In this document: positions 34,301-49,300 of the stretch, piece by piece | How positions within the stretch are numbered: position 1 is the stretch's first letter | How the letters are laid out: the number at the start of each line of letters is the position of its first letter | Assembly (NCBI RefSeq): GCF_039540975.1 | Contig: NZ_BAABFL010000479.1 | Location: forward strand, 1 to 64,000 | Direction of reading: 5' to 3' | Origin: Kistimonas scapharcae | GTDB lineage: Bacteria; Pseudomonadota; Gammaproteobacteria; Pseudomonadales; Endozoicomonadaceae | Length of the DNA stretch: 64,000 nucleotides | Made by a program: the position numbers and the translations under genes | The notes under the pieces: model-generated | The model's database searches: none | Seen by the model: only the letters and a program-made list of their open reading frames with translations | What the model was told of the DNA's origin: nothing

Positions 34301-37300
34301 GTCAAGCTGCCCAACAGCTGGATATCATCACTGCCCGCGGCACCGGCAATACTCAGAATACCCGCCGTTGTGATGACACCATCCAATAGGATAATGTCAC
34401 TGCCAGCTTCCCCTTCAATGGTGATGTTGGCGCCACTCAGTGTTCCCAGGTTATGAATGGTTGTACCAGCCGCATCAAGGTTCTCGTAATCCCCTTGCAG
34501 CAGCAGGTCACCCAGGGCGCTGACCATAGCGCCCGATTCAATCACGAGGTTGTCGCCCGCTCGCAGGGTAACAGTCCCTGCTGTTGACTGGATCGTTACT
34601 CCAGCCTTAACCGTCAGATCATCTTCTTCGCCAGCCACATCGTTATTGTCTTCACCGGCATAGAGCAGGATGTCGTCGTCAGTGATAATGGACTTCTCAA
34701 CCGTGATCGGGCTATGAGCTTCAATGTTCACGGTACCCGTCGCGACCATGCCATTAGCCTGATCAAGCCCACCAATGGTCAGGTGACCAGTATTGGTAAT
34801 CCAGACATTACCACTTGTGGAACGCCCTTCCATGTACCCGACAGTGGTCTGGAGACGTTTGTCTGAGGCACCGATATCCCCCTCAGCAAACAGCCTTGTC
34901 TTACCTGACGTAACGTTGGATGCATTCGCATCGGCGTTACCATTCAGGATGTTATCCCGACCCAGAATGAAGGCCGTGTAATCCGCCCCTGTACCAATAG
35001 TGTTAATGGACAGATCACCATCCGTTTCGATCAGATAGGTATTGAGAGCACTGCTGGTGGTCACTGTACCGGCAGAACGGTAGGCACTGTTGATATCCAG
35101 ATCATTGCCGGAGATACCAATCGCATCATTCTCAGACGTCAGAGTAATACTGTTACCGATAACATCCGCTTCCGGCAGACCGGTCACGACATCACCACTG
35201 GCATCCTCAGTGTCTTTGATGGCCAGATGCGCACGCAGATCCACATTACCGCCATCGGCGAGTACTTCACGGATATTCATGTTGCCCAATACTTCATGGA
35301 CATAGACATCCGCGCCTGCCGCTATCGTCAGGGTTGCGTCCGTGGCCAGGTCGGTTTCCAGATAATCACCATCCTCACCCACACCCGCCGACGCGGTCAG
35401 CATCAGTTCCGTGGCAGCACTGATATTCGCGAAATCATGATCAAGACCGTCGACAATCGCACCACTTTCCGCCGTGAGATAGATACCACCAGACTGCGCG
35501 TAGAGCGTTCCAACATTGATATCATCAGTTCGCTCTGTCAGGTAAATATCGCCGCTGACACGGGCTGTGAAGATGGCATCGGCCGCCAGATTGATGTAAA
35601 TCTGATCAGAGGCTGAGCCGATGGATCCATCCGCGGCCTCAAGTATCACATCACTACTGGTGACATTGGTTACGCTGCTACCACCGGCGTTGATAATCGA
35701 TTTACCGGTCTTGATTCTGACCGTATCACCGGCCACCACCGTATCAAGCTTCACGTCCAGTTCGGAGCCAAGGAACACGTCGCCACTACCAGTCGCTGAT
35801 ACAGAACCCAATGCATCAACATCTACATCATCACGCAGATCGATACGAATACCGGTAATGGATGCGCCATCCACAGTAGGATCCGCAATGATTTCCGCCA
35901 GTGTGATTTTGGCTCGGTACTCAGTCGATAACTGATCATCGTCTGACAGGGTTATGGTATTGGCTGTAACAGACTCAATAGTAAAGAACTGCCCGTTTTC
36001 ATTGGCGTTGTCAGCAGTACCAAATACCTGAATGGTCATGCCTGCCTGGAAACCATCTGTCTGCCAGTTTCCGCCGTCAGTACGTACAATCGTGTCAGCA
36101 CTGTTGCTGTTATTCAGGAAGTTCACCTTCGCCGACACAATATCACCCGCCAGATAAGCAACATCTGTCCGCTCAGCAGCCGCCAATGCCACACGCTCAT
36201 CATCGGTGAGAGAAACCGTCGGACCACTGAGATCAATCACCTGGGAACCGGTAGCAGAACCGACACTGCCAGACGCCACAATCGACACTGTGCCGGCGGC
36301 GCTGATATTGGCGTCCTCAACCGAGGTCTGGGTATCGGTGATCGGTTCGATCAACCCGGCACTGAACAGGTTCAGCAGTTCATCTTCTGTCCAGACTTTG
36401 ATACTTGCCGTCAGGCTGTCCCGTTCAGCATCCGACAACGTATAGGTAAAGCTGTCGTTATAGCTGTCGCCGTAACTGCCGTACTGGCCATGCAGGCTGT
36501 GGTATTCCTCTGTTCGCTTGTTAACCAGCGTCTGGATTTCACCAACCGTCCAGCCTGCATTGGTGTAATACGTCTGTTCATCGGACGATAGGGGAACCTC
36601 AAAGGTTGCATCGTATACAGACGGATCCACCTGCATACCACGGTATTGCCAGTAGGTATCGTACTCCTGCTCACGGTTGCTGACGTAATCGACCAGGGTC
36701 TGGTCGATCTTGTTCTGCGCGCCCGTGCCATCGGTCAACTGGAGATCGCTCCAGACACCATTGAGGAGTTCATCGTAGGTCCGGTCATCCCGAACAGCAC
36801 TGTCATTGGCATCCTTGAGGCTGCCACTTGCCACGTTGATATAGACATCGCCACTGGCAGAAATAGCCTCTTTCAGACGCAGGTCGCCACTGGTTTCCTT
36901 GAGGTAAATATCCGTCTTGGCGTCAACCGCAACATAGTGGGACAGGCTGGTGCCGGAATTGAGCGCGAGGGCACGACTACTGCTGTTACCAACGGAGCCT
37001 TCTTCAGCCACCAGCGCTACCGTGCCACCCTGCACGGAGCCGGTATACCAGCTGCTTGAGGTCTTCTGTGCAACAGTAATATTTTCCTTGGCGACCAGTC
37101 TCACGGTTTCACCGGAACCAGCCTTAACACTGTCGATCGCCAGGTCGCCACTGCCAGCGGCGATATGTACCACACCACCGGCGGTTGCTTTCAGGCTGGC
37201 ATAGGCATGATCTGCCAAATTAACAGTCAGAGCCCCGGAATCCACCATGTCGCCATTTCCATCAACAACGACCTGACCAATATCACCTGTGGCAGAAAGC

Positions 37301-40300
37301 ACTACCCGCTTGCCGGTAATGTAGGAATCTTCGCTGGTCTGACGGATATCACCTTTCGACGAAATAATTGTCGTACCGGAGCTGTTCAGTATACTGCCGT
37401 CAATCAGAATATCCGCACCCGCCACCGTAGAGGTCAGAGAAACTCTGCCTGCGTCGTAACCGATAAAGTTGATATTGACGCCATAGTCAGCCTTGACCGT
37501 ATGGGTATGGGTCGTGGTTGTGTATTCTTCCTTCACATACTTCGTGTAGTAGGTTTTCTTTCCGTACCAGGTACTGGTCGTCCAGCGATCTTCGATATAT
37601 GTCTTGGTCTTGGTGGCATCGACCTGGGGATCGCTGACATACGTATAGGCATCATTCACCTTCGCCGCATCCAGGAAGAAATACGGTCCTTCATCGGTCA
37701 GGGTAGGGCCTTCCAGTCGCTCGGTCGTATCCCAGTAATCAGGACTGGGGTCTTTGGCAAAGGCATCAATCCCCAGCCAGCCGCTCTTCTTCACAGTCTT
37801 GTAATAACGGGTTGCATCCAGCACATCCACTGACCAGCCATAGCGCCAGCCAGATTTGATGGAATAGGTGCTACTATCACTGCCCGCAACATCGGACTTG
37901 CCGTCTTCCTTGATGGTGACACCATTCTCGTCCTTGGTGTAAATCGTGACGTGGGGATTCGCGCTGGTACCTTTGGCTTTGTCCTTGATAACCAGTGTGC
38001 CTTCACCCCGCTGGGAGGCATCCAGACTTTTCACCACGACGTCATATGCGGTGTTGTTGGTCACGGAGATTTTGCCGTAACCGCCCAGCACCCGGATCTC
38101 ACCGGCGCCGGTATTGAGCATATGACCTTCCAGCTCAATGTAACCGCCACTGACCCGGATTTCCTGAACTTCAATCTTGCCGGTTGTCGTATTGTAATAA
38201 ACGGTATAGTCGTCGGTTGAAGCTGTTGTCAGCTTGACAAGACCGCTGGTCGAGCGACTGATGCTGGAAATTTCATTAGCCGTCGCTGTACCCAGTGTCA
38301 GGTTATAATCCGGCTTTCCGCTCTGCATGATGCCGTTCAGGTTAAGATACTCAGCCTGTATGACAATCCGGTCGCCATACAGGCTGACACCAGTCGGTGT
38401 CTTGGTCAGTTCAGCGATTACCGCTGCGTCAGAAGCAGCCTTCTGTTGTCCGTTATTGGTCAAAGAGTCCAGCTTGGAGTAGGTTTCACCGCCCACGCTG
38501 TAATCGGTCAGGCCACTGATATAGACGCTCTTACCGACCACGTTCATGTTTTCCGCACGAACCTGGGCTTCGAAGGTCACCTTGCCGTCCGGGTTACTGA
38601 CGGTCAGGTTACCCTGCGGGTTTTCGACATTACCGGTGATCGTAATATCCGGCGTCGGAATTCCCGCATTAGCAGGATCACTCTCATCAAAGGTATTGGA
38701 GATCGTTATAAACGGCGGATTTTCACTGCCTCCGGCGGTTACTGTGGAGAAGTTGGCGGAACCCGCCGACACACCTTCATCGGCCTGGTTATAGGTTTCA
38801 ATCTCACTGTTACTGGCGACTTCCACACCGTTCAGGAACAGACCACCGTTGGAATCCGGAATCGAAATCCCCTTGATTTCCAGGAAGGCGGCGGTGTTGT
38901 TGGTAATCTCAACGCTGGCATCACCCGGTGCATCAAACACACCATCACCCTGCAGGACATCAGAACGTACATCAATGGTACCCGCCTGCGCCCAGATCGG
39001 ATCAACTTCTACAATAAGCACATCCTGCTTGGTGTAGCCGGACAAGCCATTTTCATCCGTGCTCCACAACCCCTGTGCTTCCAGCTCACTGGTAATACGA
39101 GCGACTTCAGACTCGTAGAACGCCTTGAGGTTAGCGTTGGTGTCCTTGTACTGGTTCAGCTGTTTCTGGGCATATTGCAGTTCCTGCACCAGTTCGGAAT
39201 CCAGCTGATCGGTAACAGTACGGAAAGTAACACCGTCAGTCTGAGTGCTGCTGGTCACCTGACCATTCACAATGGCATCCAGCACCAGTTCCTGCTTACG
39301 GTCGATACCCGTACGAACGGTACCATCGACATCCACAGTGGCATGTGCTTCGGTTTCAATGGTGCCGTCGTACAACTCGGAACCACCACTGATTGCCTTG
39401 GCGACTTCACTGGTCCAGTTCACACCCTTGGCCTTGGCTGCCATATCTGCAAAGCCGAGGCGTTCAGCGTGAAGCCTGGCATCACGGGCTGTTTCCAACA
39501 CTGCGCCAGCGGCAACCGTGATGGTGTTGTTCTGAATCAGCTTCGCGGTTGCATCCAGGCTGTTGATCGGTATAGCACTGCCGGCAAAGTTATCTGTACG
39601 GGCTTCCAGCTTGTACTGGTCACGGTTGAAGCTGGTATCAGTGCCGGTTGAGATATTGAGGTTGCCATCAGTGGTCAGGAAACTGTTGGCCGCGAAGGTC
39701 ACCTTGTTTTCAGGACGTACTTCTACCGTCGTATCCGCCACGGCAACTGTACCGCCACCGTAAGTCTCGACGTTGACTTTCCCGACAGCCTCACCCGTGC
39801 CACGAGCAGAAATCTGGACATCTCCCACACTGCTCAGTTGCGCGTCTTCACCCACGTAGACTTCTGCAATGTTGGTATCCGTCTTGATTTCCATGGTCGC
39901 GCCCGCTCCGGACACCGCACCACCGGAGATCAGTGTGACCTTGTCGTTCAGGATAAAGTCATTGAGAGCATCCAGCGTCATGTCACCGGCATCTGATGCA
40001 CCGTCTTCCACGGTCAGTGACGCACTATCCCCAATCACTACGCGGGTGGTCATATTGACGTTGGTAAAGCTGTCTGCACCGGCAGCACTGGCAACACCAC
40101 CTGTTGTGCCCTTGATATTGTCACCAGAGACGCCGTTCTTGCGCAGTTTGGTGATAGCATCCATATCAATATCGGTTGCCTTGATCACGGCATCCGCACC
40201 AATACCCGCAGTTACATTGGCTGTTACATCGTGATCAGCCTTGGCACCTGTGGCACCCAGCACACCACCGGAACCCACATTGATTTTGCTGTCAAAGGTA

Positions 40301-43300
40301 GCATTCTGCTCCGCCTTGATGACCAGGGTTCCTGCGCCGCGCTGGGTCAGGTCGATATCCTTGCCGCTGGCGCCTTCACGGATTTCAGCCGTAACGGTGC
40401 TCTTGTTCACGGTAATGGCTTCGGTACCGGAACCACCGACAATACCACCGGCACCGGCTGTGCCTTCGGCATAGTTGTCATCATTACCGACTGCTGTGAT
40501 CTGGAGCGTAGAGCCTGTCAGATCAACCCCATCCCCGAGGAAGGCGAGCGTTGTCGTATCTGACTTGGCTTTGGCTGAACTGCCGCCTGCCGCCAGCAGA
40601 CCGCCGGAGTAGCTGTCAGCCTCGGACTTCTGCTTGGTATTATTCGTTGCAGAAAGTGTCGTCGCACCGGTAATCGCCAGCGTCGCACCATCGGCAACGA
40701 AACTCTTCACCGTGCTGTTGTTATTGATCGTCGAAAGGGTTGCATCAACACCAATCAAGGCGCCGGCTGCACCCAGCGAGTACGCCTTGGCGGTATAGCT
40801 GTTATCCGGCACCTTGGTTTCTGCCGCAATAGACAGACTGGCGGCGGTGATGCTGACACTGCCTTGAGTCGCATCATCAGGATCGCCCAACGCGGCAATG
40901 ACGGTAGGCGCAATCGTGATATCTGTCAGAGAGACACCAACGGCAAGACCGCCGGCATTCACACCATGCACCGTCACATCGGCTTTTGGCGTAGCCGCAG
41001 CCTGAATATCCACGGTATTGGTCACAGAAACAGCGGCATTGTTTCCTATAAAGGCCTTCACGCTCGGATCAATACGAACACTGGCGTCGTTACCAGAACC
41101 GGCTCCGATACCTGCAGCCACAGACCAGATATTTTCGGTCACCGTGGCGTTAGAGGTCGCTGTGATCAGGACGTCTCCGACTGAATCACTATCTTGGCCA
41201 ACCTGGGCATAATCCCCCAGATAAGCCAACGTGGTTCCACCGATATCGACATCACCGACTGCCGCTCCTGCGGCTATGCTGCCGGCGGTTACCCCTTTCG
41301 CCTCGACGTCGTAATTGCGGGAGGCTTCTGCGGTAATAATCAGATCGTCGGCTTTGGTAATCCGCGCGCCATTTGATGACGTTGTTCCATGATCCACAAA
41401 CGCCCGTTGTGTCGCCGTATCATTGATAACACTGACCTGAGCTCCCAGCCCGACAGTGCCTGCAGAGCCGCCGTAGCTATAAACGTCAACATCTTCGGCA
41501 GTAAATATCGCCTTGATCTTGATATCATCGGTTGCAGAAATATCCGTGTTGTTATCGATATAAGCCGTTGTTGCTCCGGAAAGATTCAATACACCGACAG
41601 AGCCACCTACACTCAGGCCTACGCCCCCAATCGCTGCACCACCGGCAATCTGTTGAATATCCGCGGTTTCAGTCGCCTTCACCAGGATGTCTGCTGATGC
41701 CCCATTACTGCCAGCCGTGATCTGTGCACCATCGCCAATATAGGCCGTGGTATCTGATACGGAAGGGTCTTCGCCTACGGAAACAGTAAAGTGACTGCTT
41801 GTTGCAACACTGTCAGCTCGTTGGGCAGTGTCATCAGAACCCAATCCGTTCGGATTACTGTCACTGAAAGCTGCATCAATCTTTTCCTGCGCCGGTGTCG
41901 CCTGTTCATTACCGGCACTATCTAGCCCTGTACCCACACTGATAACCGATACCGCGCCACTGACACCAAAGGTGCCACCACCGGCAAATGCCATGACCAT
42001 GGAATCAATGGTGCGATTGGCTTCAGCTTCAACGGTCACATCCCCTTCCGCCATCACAACACTGTTTGCGCCGATATGGGCATCCACGGCGTTTTTAGCC
42101 GTGACAACATCAATGGATGCACCAACACCACCGCCACCCAAGCCACCGGCACCAATGTCGTTGTCGAAGGTGATGTTACTGGTCGCCTTGACCTTGGTAT
42201 CGGCGCCGGACGTCACATTCGCGTTGGTTGCAGCACCACTGCCGGGTACATAAGCGCCAATGTAAGCGGTCGTGTTCGAGTTTGTCTCAACCACAGACAC
42301 AGAACCCGCAATTCCAGCAGCCCCAGCAGCGAGCGTGCCAACCAGTACAGAGACGTCTTCTTCCGAATCACTGTTAACCTGCACAGTGCCACTTGCGTCA
42401 ATTGTCGCCCCTTCAATATAGGCGCGGGTATTGCCATCCAGCAGGCCTACCGCAACAGAGCCACCGGCACCGACAATACCGCCGCCGATGGCGCCATCAT
42501 ACAGTTCCAGTTCCACACGACTGTTGGCGTCAACATTGACACCTGCATCACTGGTCACCTTGGCCAGCCGGATAATCGCATCCGTATCTGACGTGCTTTT
42601 CACCCCGGACGCTGCACCGGCCACACCGGCATAAAAACCAGCCCCGACACCCGCACTGGCAGAAAGGATTTTTTCTCGACTCAGTGCCGAAACATCCAGG
42701 CCTTCACCGGCATAGATATGATCTTCATCGGTCGAGACATCATCATCGGCAACATAGGCCTGCGTGGTGTTATCGACAATATCAGTATCAATAGAAGCGC
42801 CAACACCTGCGGCACCGCCACCAAAGGCAAGCGCGCCTCCTCCACTGCTGATATCAGTGTGTTGGTGCGCACGAACCTTGACCTGCTTGCCCCGGTTACT
42901 GTTGTTATTGACTGACGCATCACTGATATAGGCACGTGTGGTATTCGTGACCTTGTTGACGATCACATTGGCGCCAATGCCGACCTGTCCGGCCAGCCCC
43001 AGGCTGACGGCAACAACATCAATCTCTTCATCATTGGTAGCAATAACGGCCAAACCATTCAGGTTTTCGGTACTCTCAGTGCCGGAGGCATCGTCAGCCC
43101 ATTGTTTGATGGCCAGTGAACTGCCTGAGCCCTTCGCAACAACCGTTGCATCACCCGTGATATAAGCCTGGGTGTCATTGTCCAACTGGTTGACCACCAC
43201 GGTGCCGCCAACACCTACAGTCCCCGAACCACTGAGGGTACCGGCGTAGGACTTGATGGTGTCGTCAGATTCAGCCTGAACCAGGATGTTGTCATCGGTT

Positions 43301-46300
43301 GTGACCGTGCCACCGTTGATATACGCCCGCACGTCATTGTGAATCAGGTTGCTGGAGGCGGAACCGGCCACACTGGTAGTACCGGAACCGGAAATACCGG
43401 CGGATAAGGTCGAAATTGTCGCATCCGATGTGGCCACAATGCGGATATTGCCGGCATTCCCGGTCGTTACAACCGCACTGGAACCATCCACATAGGATTT
43501 AACGGTATTGTCGATTTCGTTATAGGCGACAGCTGCCCCAATCGCGACTGTGCCAGAACCGCTGATCTGGGTGGAGCCGGAACGGATATCAGAGGTATCC
43601 GTTGCCAGCACATTGATGTCACCGGTCGTGGTAACAGAAGCACCTCCACTGATATGGGCATCAACGGTCTTGCGAATCCAGTTCAGGGAGAATGAGCCAG
43701 CACCGGCAAACGTACCGGATCCGGTAATCGAGACACTGAAAGTATTGATATCAGCGTCAGAGGTTGCACTGACGGTCACGGTATCAGCAATCACCGTGGC
43801 GTTATCAATGTAGGCCCGAATAATATTGGCGGTATCGTAATCGCCCGGATCATCCGGGTTGCCGCCGACATAGTTGTACCCCACTGCTGCACCGATTGCC
43901 GCGGTTCCCGCGCCACTGCCGCCACCGGCCAGCGAATTCAGTGTTGCCTGATCGGATGCAGAAACACTCACCGCACCACTGTCGGCCTGCGCCTTGGCAC
44001 TGTCAGCAATACGTGCTTCCACACTGTTGCGAATCCAGTTCAATGACAGCGAAGCTGCGCCACCCACCGTTCCGGCACCCGAACCACTGATGGTGAAGGA
44101 CCAGATTTGGGCATCCAGAATCGGATCATCATCGGAATCGGCATCACCATCATCGGCCAGTGCAACAGACGGCAATTGATCGGTATTCAGAACTTTTGCA
44201 GCAACCTTGATATCACCGGTTGTCGCTGTCGCTTCAGTACCACTGCCTTCTATACGCGCCTGGAGATCGCTACGCATATCATTGGTGGCAGAGGCAATAG
44301 CTGCCGCGCCCGTGCTGGCACCGGAAGCGCCACCGGCGACAATCACCATTATTGGTGTTGTCGTAGCACGAACATTCACATCGGTATAGCCCGTTACCTT
44401 GGCGCCGCCCTGTATGGAGGCATTGACCAGGTTACGCATGAAGTTAATCGAAATAGAGCCGGCTATCGCGACATTACTGGCACCTGACGCACCGACTGTG
44501 ATGTTTACAATGCTGGCAGCTGAGTCCGCATAAACGTTAACGGCCCCCAGGCTCGAATCCACTGTTGAGCTACCGCCAATATAAGCACGGATAATGCCTG
44601 TATTAATGGCATCGCGATTCTCGGCCACATTCCGGGTCGGATCACCGGGATCACCGCCAATGTAGTTGTAGGCAATCGCTGCGCCGACCGCACTGCCCGA
44701 AGAACCTGCCGCGCCGATCGCAATTGATATCAGGTCAGCGTCGTCCTCGGCCGCAACGGTCACATCACTGGAGGCATCGACATCAGCATTATTGATGTAC
44801 GCCTCTACGGTGTTGTTCAACCAGTTCAGCGAGATAGCCGCACCAGCCGCAAAGCTGTTTGCATAAGCACCGGCGATGGTGACATTGATAACCTGTGCAC
44901 CGAAATCAGTATCTGACGGCAGCTCAGAGGTATCCACACCCAGGCCTGCCAGATCGACATCCGACCCCGAAGGTGAGAAGCCAGCCAGTACATTCACACC
45001 GGCATTTTTGGATTCTACTTTTGCACTATCGATATAGGCCTGTACCGTGTTGCCAACCTCGGTAGTTGAAGCCGATGCACCCACGGCAGAACCGCTGCCA
45101 GAATAAGCCCCGGCGCCAGCGATAACGACCATTGTCGTCGAGTCAGCCGCCGCCACACTGACGGCACCACTGGCTTCAACATCAGTCGCAACCGTCGCAT
45201 CCGCATCATCCTTAATACATGCCTGAATCGTGTTAGTGACTTCATTGACAGAAATCGAGCCACCCACCGCAAAATTCTGCGCACCTGCACCACCGACGGC
45301 CACACTGACCAGAACACTCTTGGCCGACGCCAGAACATCCAGCGTCGAGGTATTGGAAACTACCTTGGAGCTGTTGATTTCAGCCAGGACAGTGTTGTTG
45401 ATCAGGTTAACCCCGATCGCAGCACCCACCGCGCCCTGCTGAGAGGAGTAGGCAAGGCCACCAGAGAGGTTCACACTGGTCGTTGTATCAGATGCGGAAA
45501 CCAGAACAGCGCCGTCTACGGCAATATCACTGTCACCCGTGATGGTCGCCGTAATGTCATTATTGGTCGATGTTGCCGCCAGGCTACCGGCAACGGCCAA
45601 CTTCTCAGCACCCGAGCCCCCTACAACCAGGGTTCCCAATACGGAACTTTCTTCTGCCTTAACACTCAAGCCGCCACTGGTGCGCAAGGTTGAGCCAGAA
45701 ACCTTCGCCGTCACCGTGTTATCGATAAAATTGAAGCCCAGGGCAAAGCCGAGGCCCAACGACTTACCCTTAGCAAAACCACCAGCAAAGGAGTAGATCG
45801 ACGACACATCATCAGCGAGCAGGCTGATATTACCGGTTGAGTCTGCCGTCGTTGTGGTATTGAGCAGCTTGGACTCAATCGTGTTATTGATGAAGTTCAT
45901 TGACAGGGTGCCAGCGGCCCCCAAACCGGTCGTGCTTTGTCCGCCGGCAGTTCCCACTGACCCCGTAATCGACACTACCAGCCCTGTTGACTGCGCCGTA
46001 ACGGTGACATCACCACCGTGTTTCAGGTTACTGAGACCATCGATAACTGATTCAGTGGTATTTTGAATTTGTGTAAAGGCGACAGCGGAACCGACGCCTG
46101 TTTTGCCACCAAATCCGCCGGAACCGGCAATCAGGATTATCTGGGTATGGTCATCCGCATTCAGGTTGATCGTGCCATCAATGACTGTATTACCGGAGAT
46201 AGAAGACAATCCGGTCTTGGTCGTAAAGGTGGTTCTTGTCACCGCAACGGAACCTGCGATGGCCGTTCCACTACGGCCGGTAGCGCCGGCAATACTGGCA

Positions 46301-49300
46301 GTCAGAGAGGCCACCCAGCCGTTACGGGTGGCATCAAAATCGAGCAGGTCAGCTAGCAGAGAGTCTGCACTGACAACCGAAGCATTAACTGTGCCGGTGA
46401 CAAAACTGAAGGAGGCAGAACCCGCAATTCCCCGGGCAGTACCACCATTGTCATCCTTCACATAGGTCATTGCACCAGAGATTGAGCCATAAATACTCAG
46501 ATCACTGGCTTTGATGGTCAGGTCACCAACATCGATATCGTAGGCATTACGGATGTAGGCTTCTGCGTTGTCGTCACCGATGTTAATGGTGACAGAACCG
46601 GAAATCCCCATACCCGTCTGGCCAGGCTTGGCCGCTTCTTTGGCCTCCTCCTCTGCCGTCCAGCGGCTGCTCATGTCCGCAATACCATCCTGGTAGCTCT
46701 GGCTCTGGTTCATTTTCATCAATTCCGGGCTGGTTGTTGTCGAGCCATCGGAATTGCTTAAACCATTGCTGCTGGAAGGATCGGAGCTGCCACCACTGCC
46801 ATTACTGGCCGTATCTGTTGGAACACTATCACTGTCAGCCGCAGGGCTTTTTGACACCTTGGAGCCTGCCAGCGCGAGGCTGGCTGCCACGCCATCATTC
46901 TCAGCGAATAACTTGACGTTACCCGTTGCAGTGAAAACACCGCTGCCATAACGCGCGTCATCGCCATAACGGCTACCGATCAGCGCCTCGGTTTCACGCT
47001 CAATCACATTGACAGCAACTGACGCCCCAACACCTGTCGTTTCAGAGGACGCCACTGCACCGGCAACCGTGAAGATATAAGCGGTATCGTTTGCATTAAT
47101 AAGGACGGAATTACCATCATTGTCCGCAGAGCCGTTGCCAACAGTGATATTGGCACCGTCATCGACCTGAGCAATGGTGGAGTTGATTAACACGGTGGCC
47201 AGCATGGCACCGTTAAAGGCCATGTTGTCAGCCTGACCACCAGAAGCACCGAACGTGACAGACAGTGTCTCGTTATCAGCGTCTACTTTCAGGCTATCGG
47301 CATACAGCATCACGCCGTCTTCTATCTTCGCCGTGACATCATTGACATAGGCGTAGCCCAACAGAGCCACACCAACGGCATCACCATCGTCGGCCGCCTT
47401 GGTGCCGTAGCCACCGGCTCTCGCTTTAGGTTTCCAGCCGCTGTAGGTTTTATCATCTCCCCCCGGCTTATCCGTATCACCGGTCACACCAAACGGCGCA
47501 AAATTACCGCCAAGATTGATCATATGGGCAACGCTGGCTGCCGATACAGTCACATTCTGATCTGTGGCTTCATCTTGATACGTGGTGTCCTGGTTGATAG
47601 ACGCTCCTTCCTTGATGGTCGCATCCGCACTCTGGTTCATGACCAGAACGGCCACAGAACCGGCAGCGGTTTTCTTCTGACCATCCGCCCGTGACGCTGT
47701 CCAGGAGTCAATCAGGTGGTCATCAAGCCCCAGGTTACTGTCGAGATAACTGGCTGCTGTCGTAATGAATTCCCCGATCTTGTTCTGAACAGGGTCGAGC
47801 ATCAACCACCGGGTATCATCTTCAAAATCTTCATTGTTGAGATCAACGTTATACTCGGCGACATCGCTCAGGAATTCGTACTGAATGGTCTTGCCGGTGC
47901 TGTCTTTACTTTCCACCAGCGTACCCGCAGTCAGGGTGGCACCGGTGTCGGTATCCTTGTAATCGGACGTTCCGACATCTTCCAGCAGTGGGGTAATCAG
48001 GTTGGCGCCCCAGAGGCTGGAGGGATCAATTTGATTACGGGTTTCAGCATTAACTGTTAGTTTTCCGGCCGCATCAACCACCGCATCCTTATTGATATAG
48101 GCTTTTGACTGACTGTCGTAATAGCCCATGGCAATGGCTGCAGAGAAGCCGGTTTCCGTGGTGAAACGGGAGTCATCCCCCGTTGCCGCACCATAATCAA
48201 TCGCCTTGGAGTCCGACGTCAGGCTGGGACGGGACTCAAGGACAGCCTGAACGGTGATATTGCCACCGGCTTGCACGCTCTGTTTGTTAGCCGCATCCAC
48301 AACACCGTCGCCGATACGCGCGGTGACGTCATTGCTATCGACGTGCACTGCAATAGCAGCAGCCACATCATATGCATCGCCCTTGGTTTTTGGCTCTGAG
48401 GTAGTATTCCACCACTTATCAAATGCATCGGATTTGGACGACAGAAATTTCGTGGTGGCGTCTTTGATCGGATCAGACAGACGGCTTTTCTGGGATTTAG
48501 CGGCATCCGTCAGATAGTCGCCTTTGGAGTCAGTCCCAACGCCGGCAAACGCCTTGATTCCGGGACTGGCAGCCGGTGACAGGAACAGTGAGCCAATACC
48601 GATCAGGTTATCAGAAATAGCGCCCAAGCTATTGTTCGCACCAATCCCTGAATTGGCGCCGTTGTCGTTTAGGATGTGGTCATCCATGCTGGCCTCAACG
48701 GTGATATCACCTGCAACGGTGACAGTGCCATCCAGGTAAGCATTGGTATGGCTTTCATCAACCGCTATGGCCAGGGCAATACCCAGTTTGCCTTTAACAC
48801 CGGCAATGGAGCGCGCTACTGTCGTGTTGATTTCAGAGGTATTACTGGAGACATTCAGGTTGCCGCCAACGGTCATGACCGAACCATCTTTCACATTGGC
48901 TTCAGCTGTTGACTGAATCACGCTGACAGCGACAGAACCGGCCATATTGGACAGCTTGGTCGGGTTCGCCTCAACATCCATGGCATTTTTAGCGTCAGCA
49001 TGAATGTAAACATCACCTGCCGCATTCACATTACCATTGATCGTGACCTTTGATTCATTCTCAATAATGCCGACGGAGGCCGCAAAGCCCCATGAATAGG
49101 GTTTGGCGCTGGCCTGCGCCAGGGATGAGGACACAATCGTGACATTACCGGTATTCTGACTGGTATCCGGTGATGCCTCTGCGGTGATCCGGGCGAACTC
49201 ACCAATCTCAATTTTGGCTGTAGAAACCGCACGGGATACCGCGCCCAACAAAGCCAGACCTTCACTGAATTCAATCGCCGCTTCGGCAACCGACAGTGCC

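Noticed and set aside
38446..39651. 401-codon open frame on the plus strand inside the giant gene
   Set aside because: It lies wholly antisense to the giant coding frame, has no family features, and is a by-product of the repetitive codon pattern.
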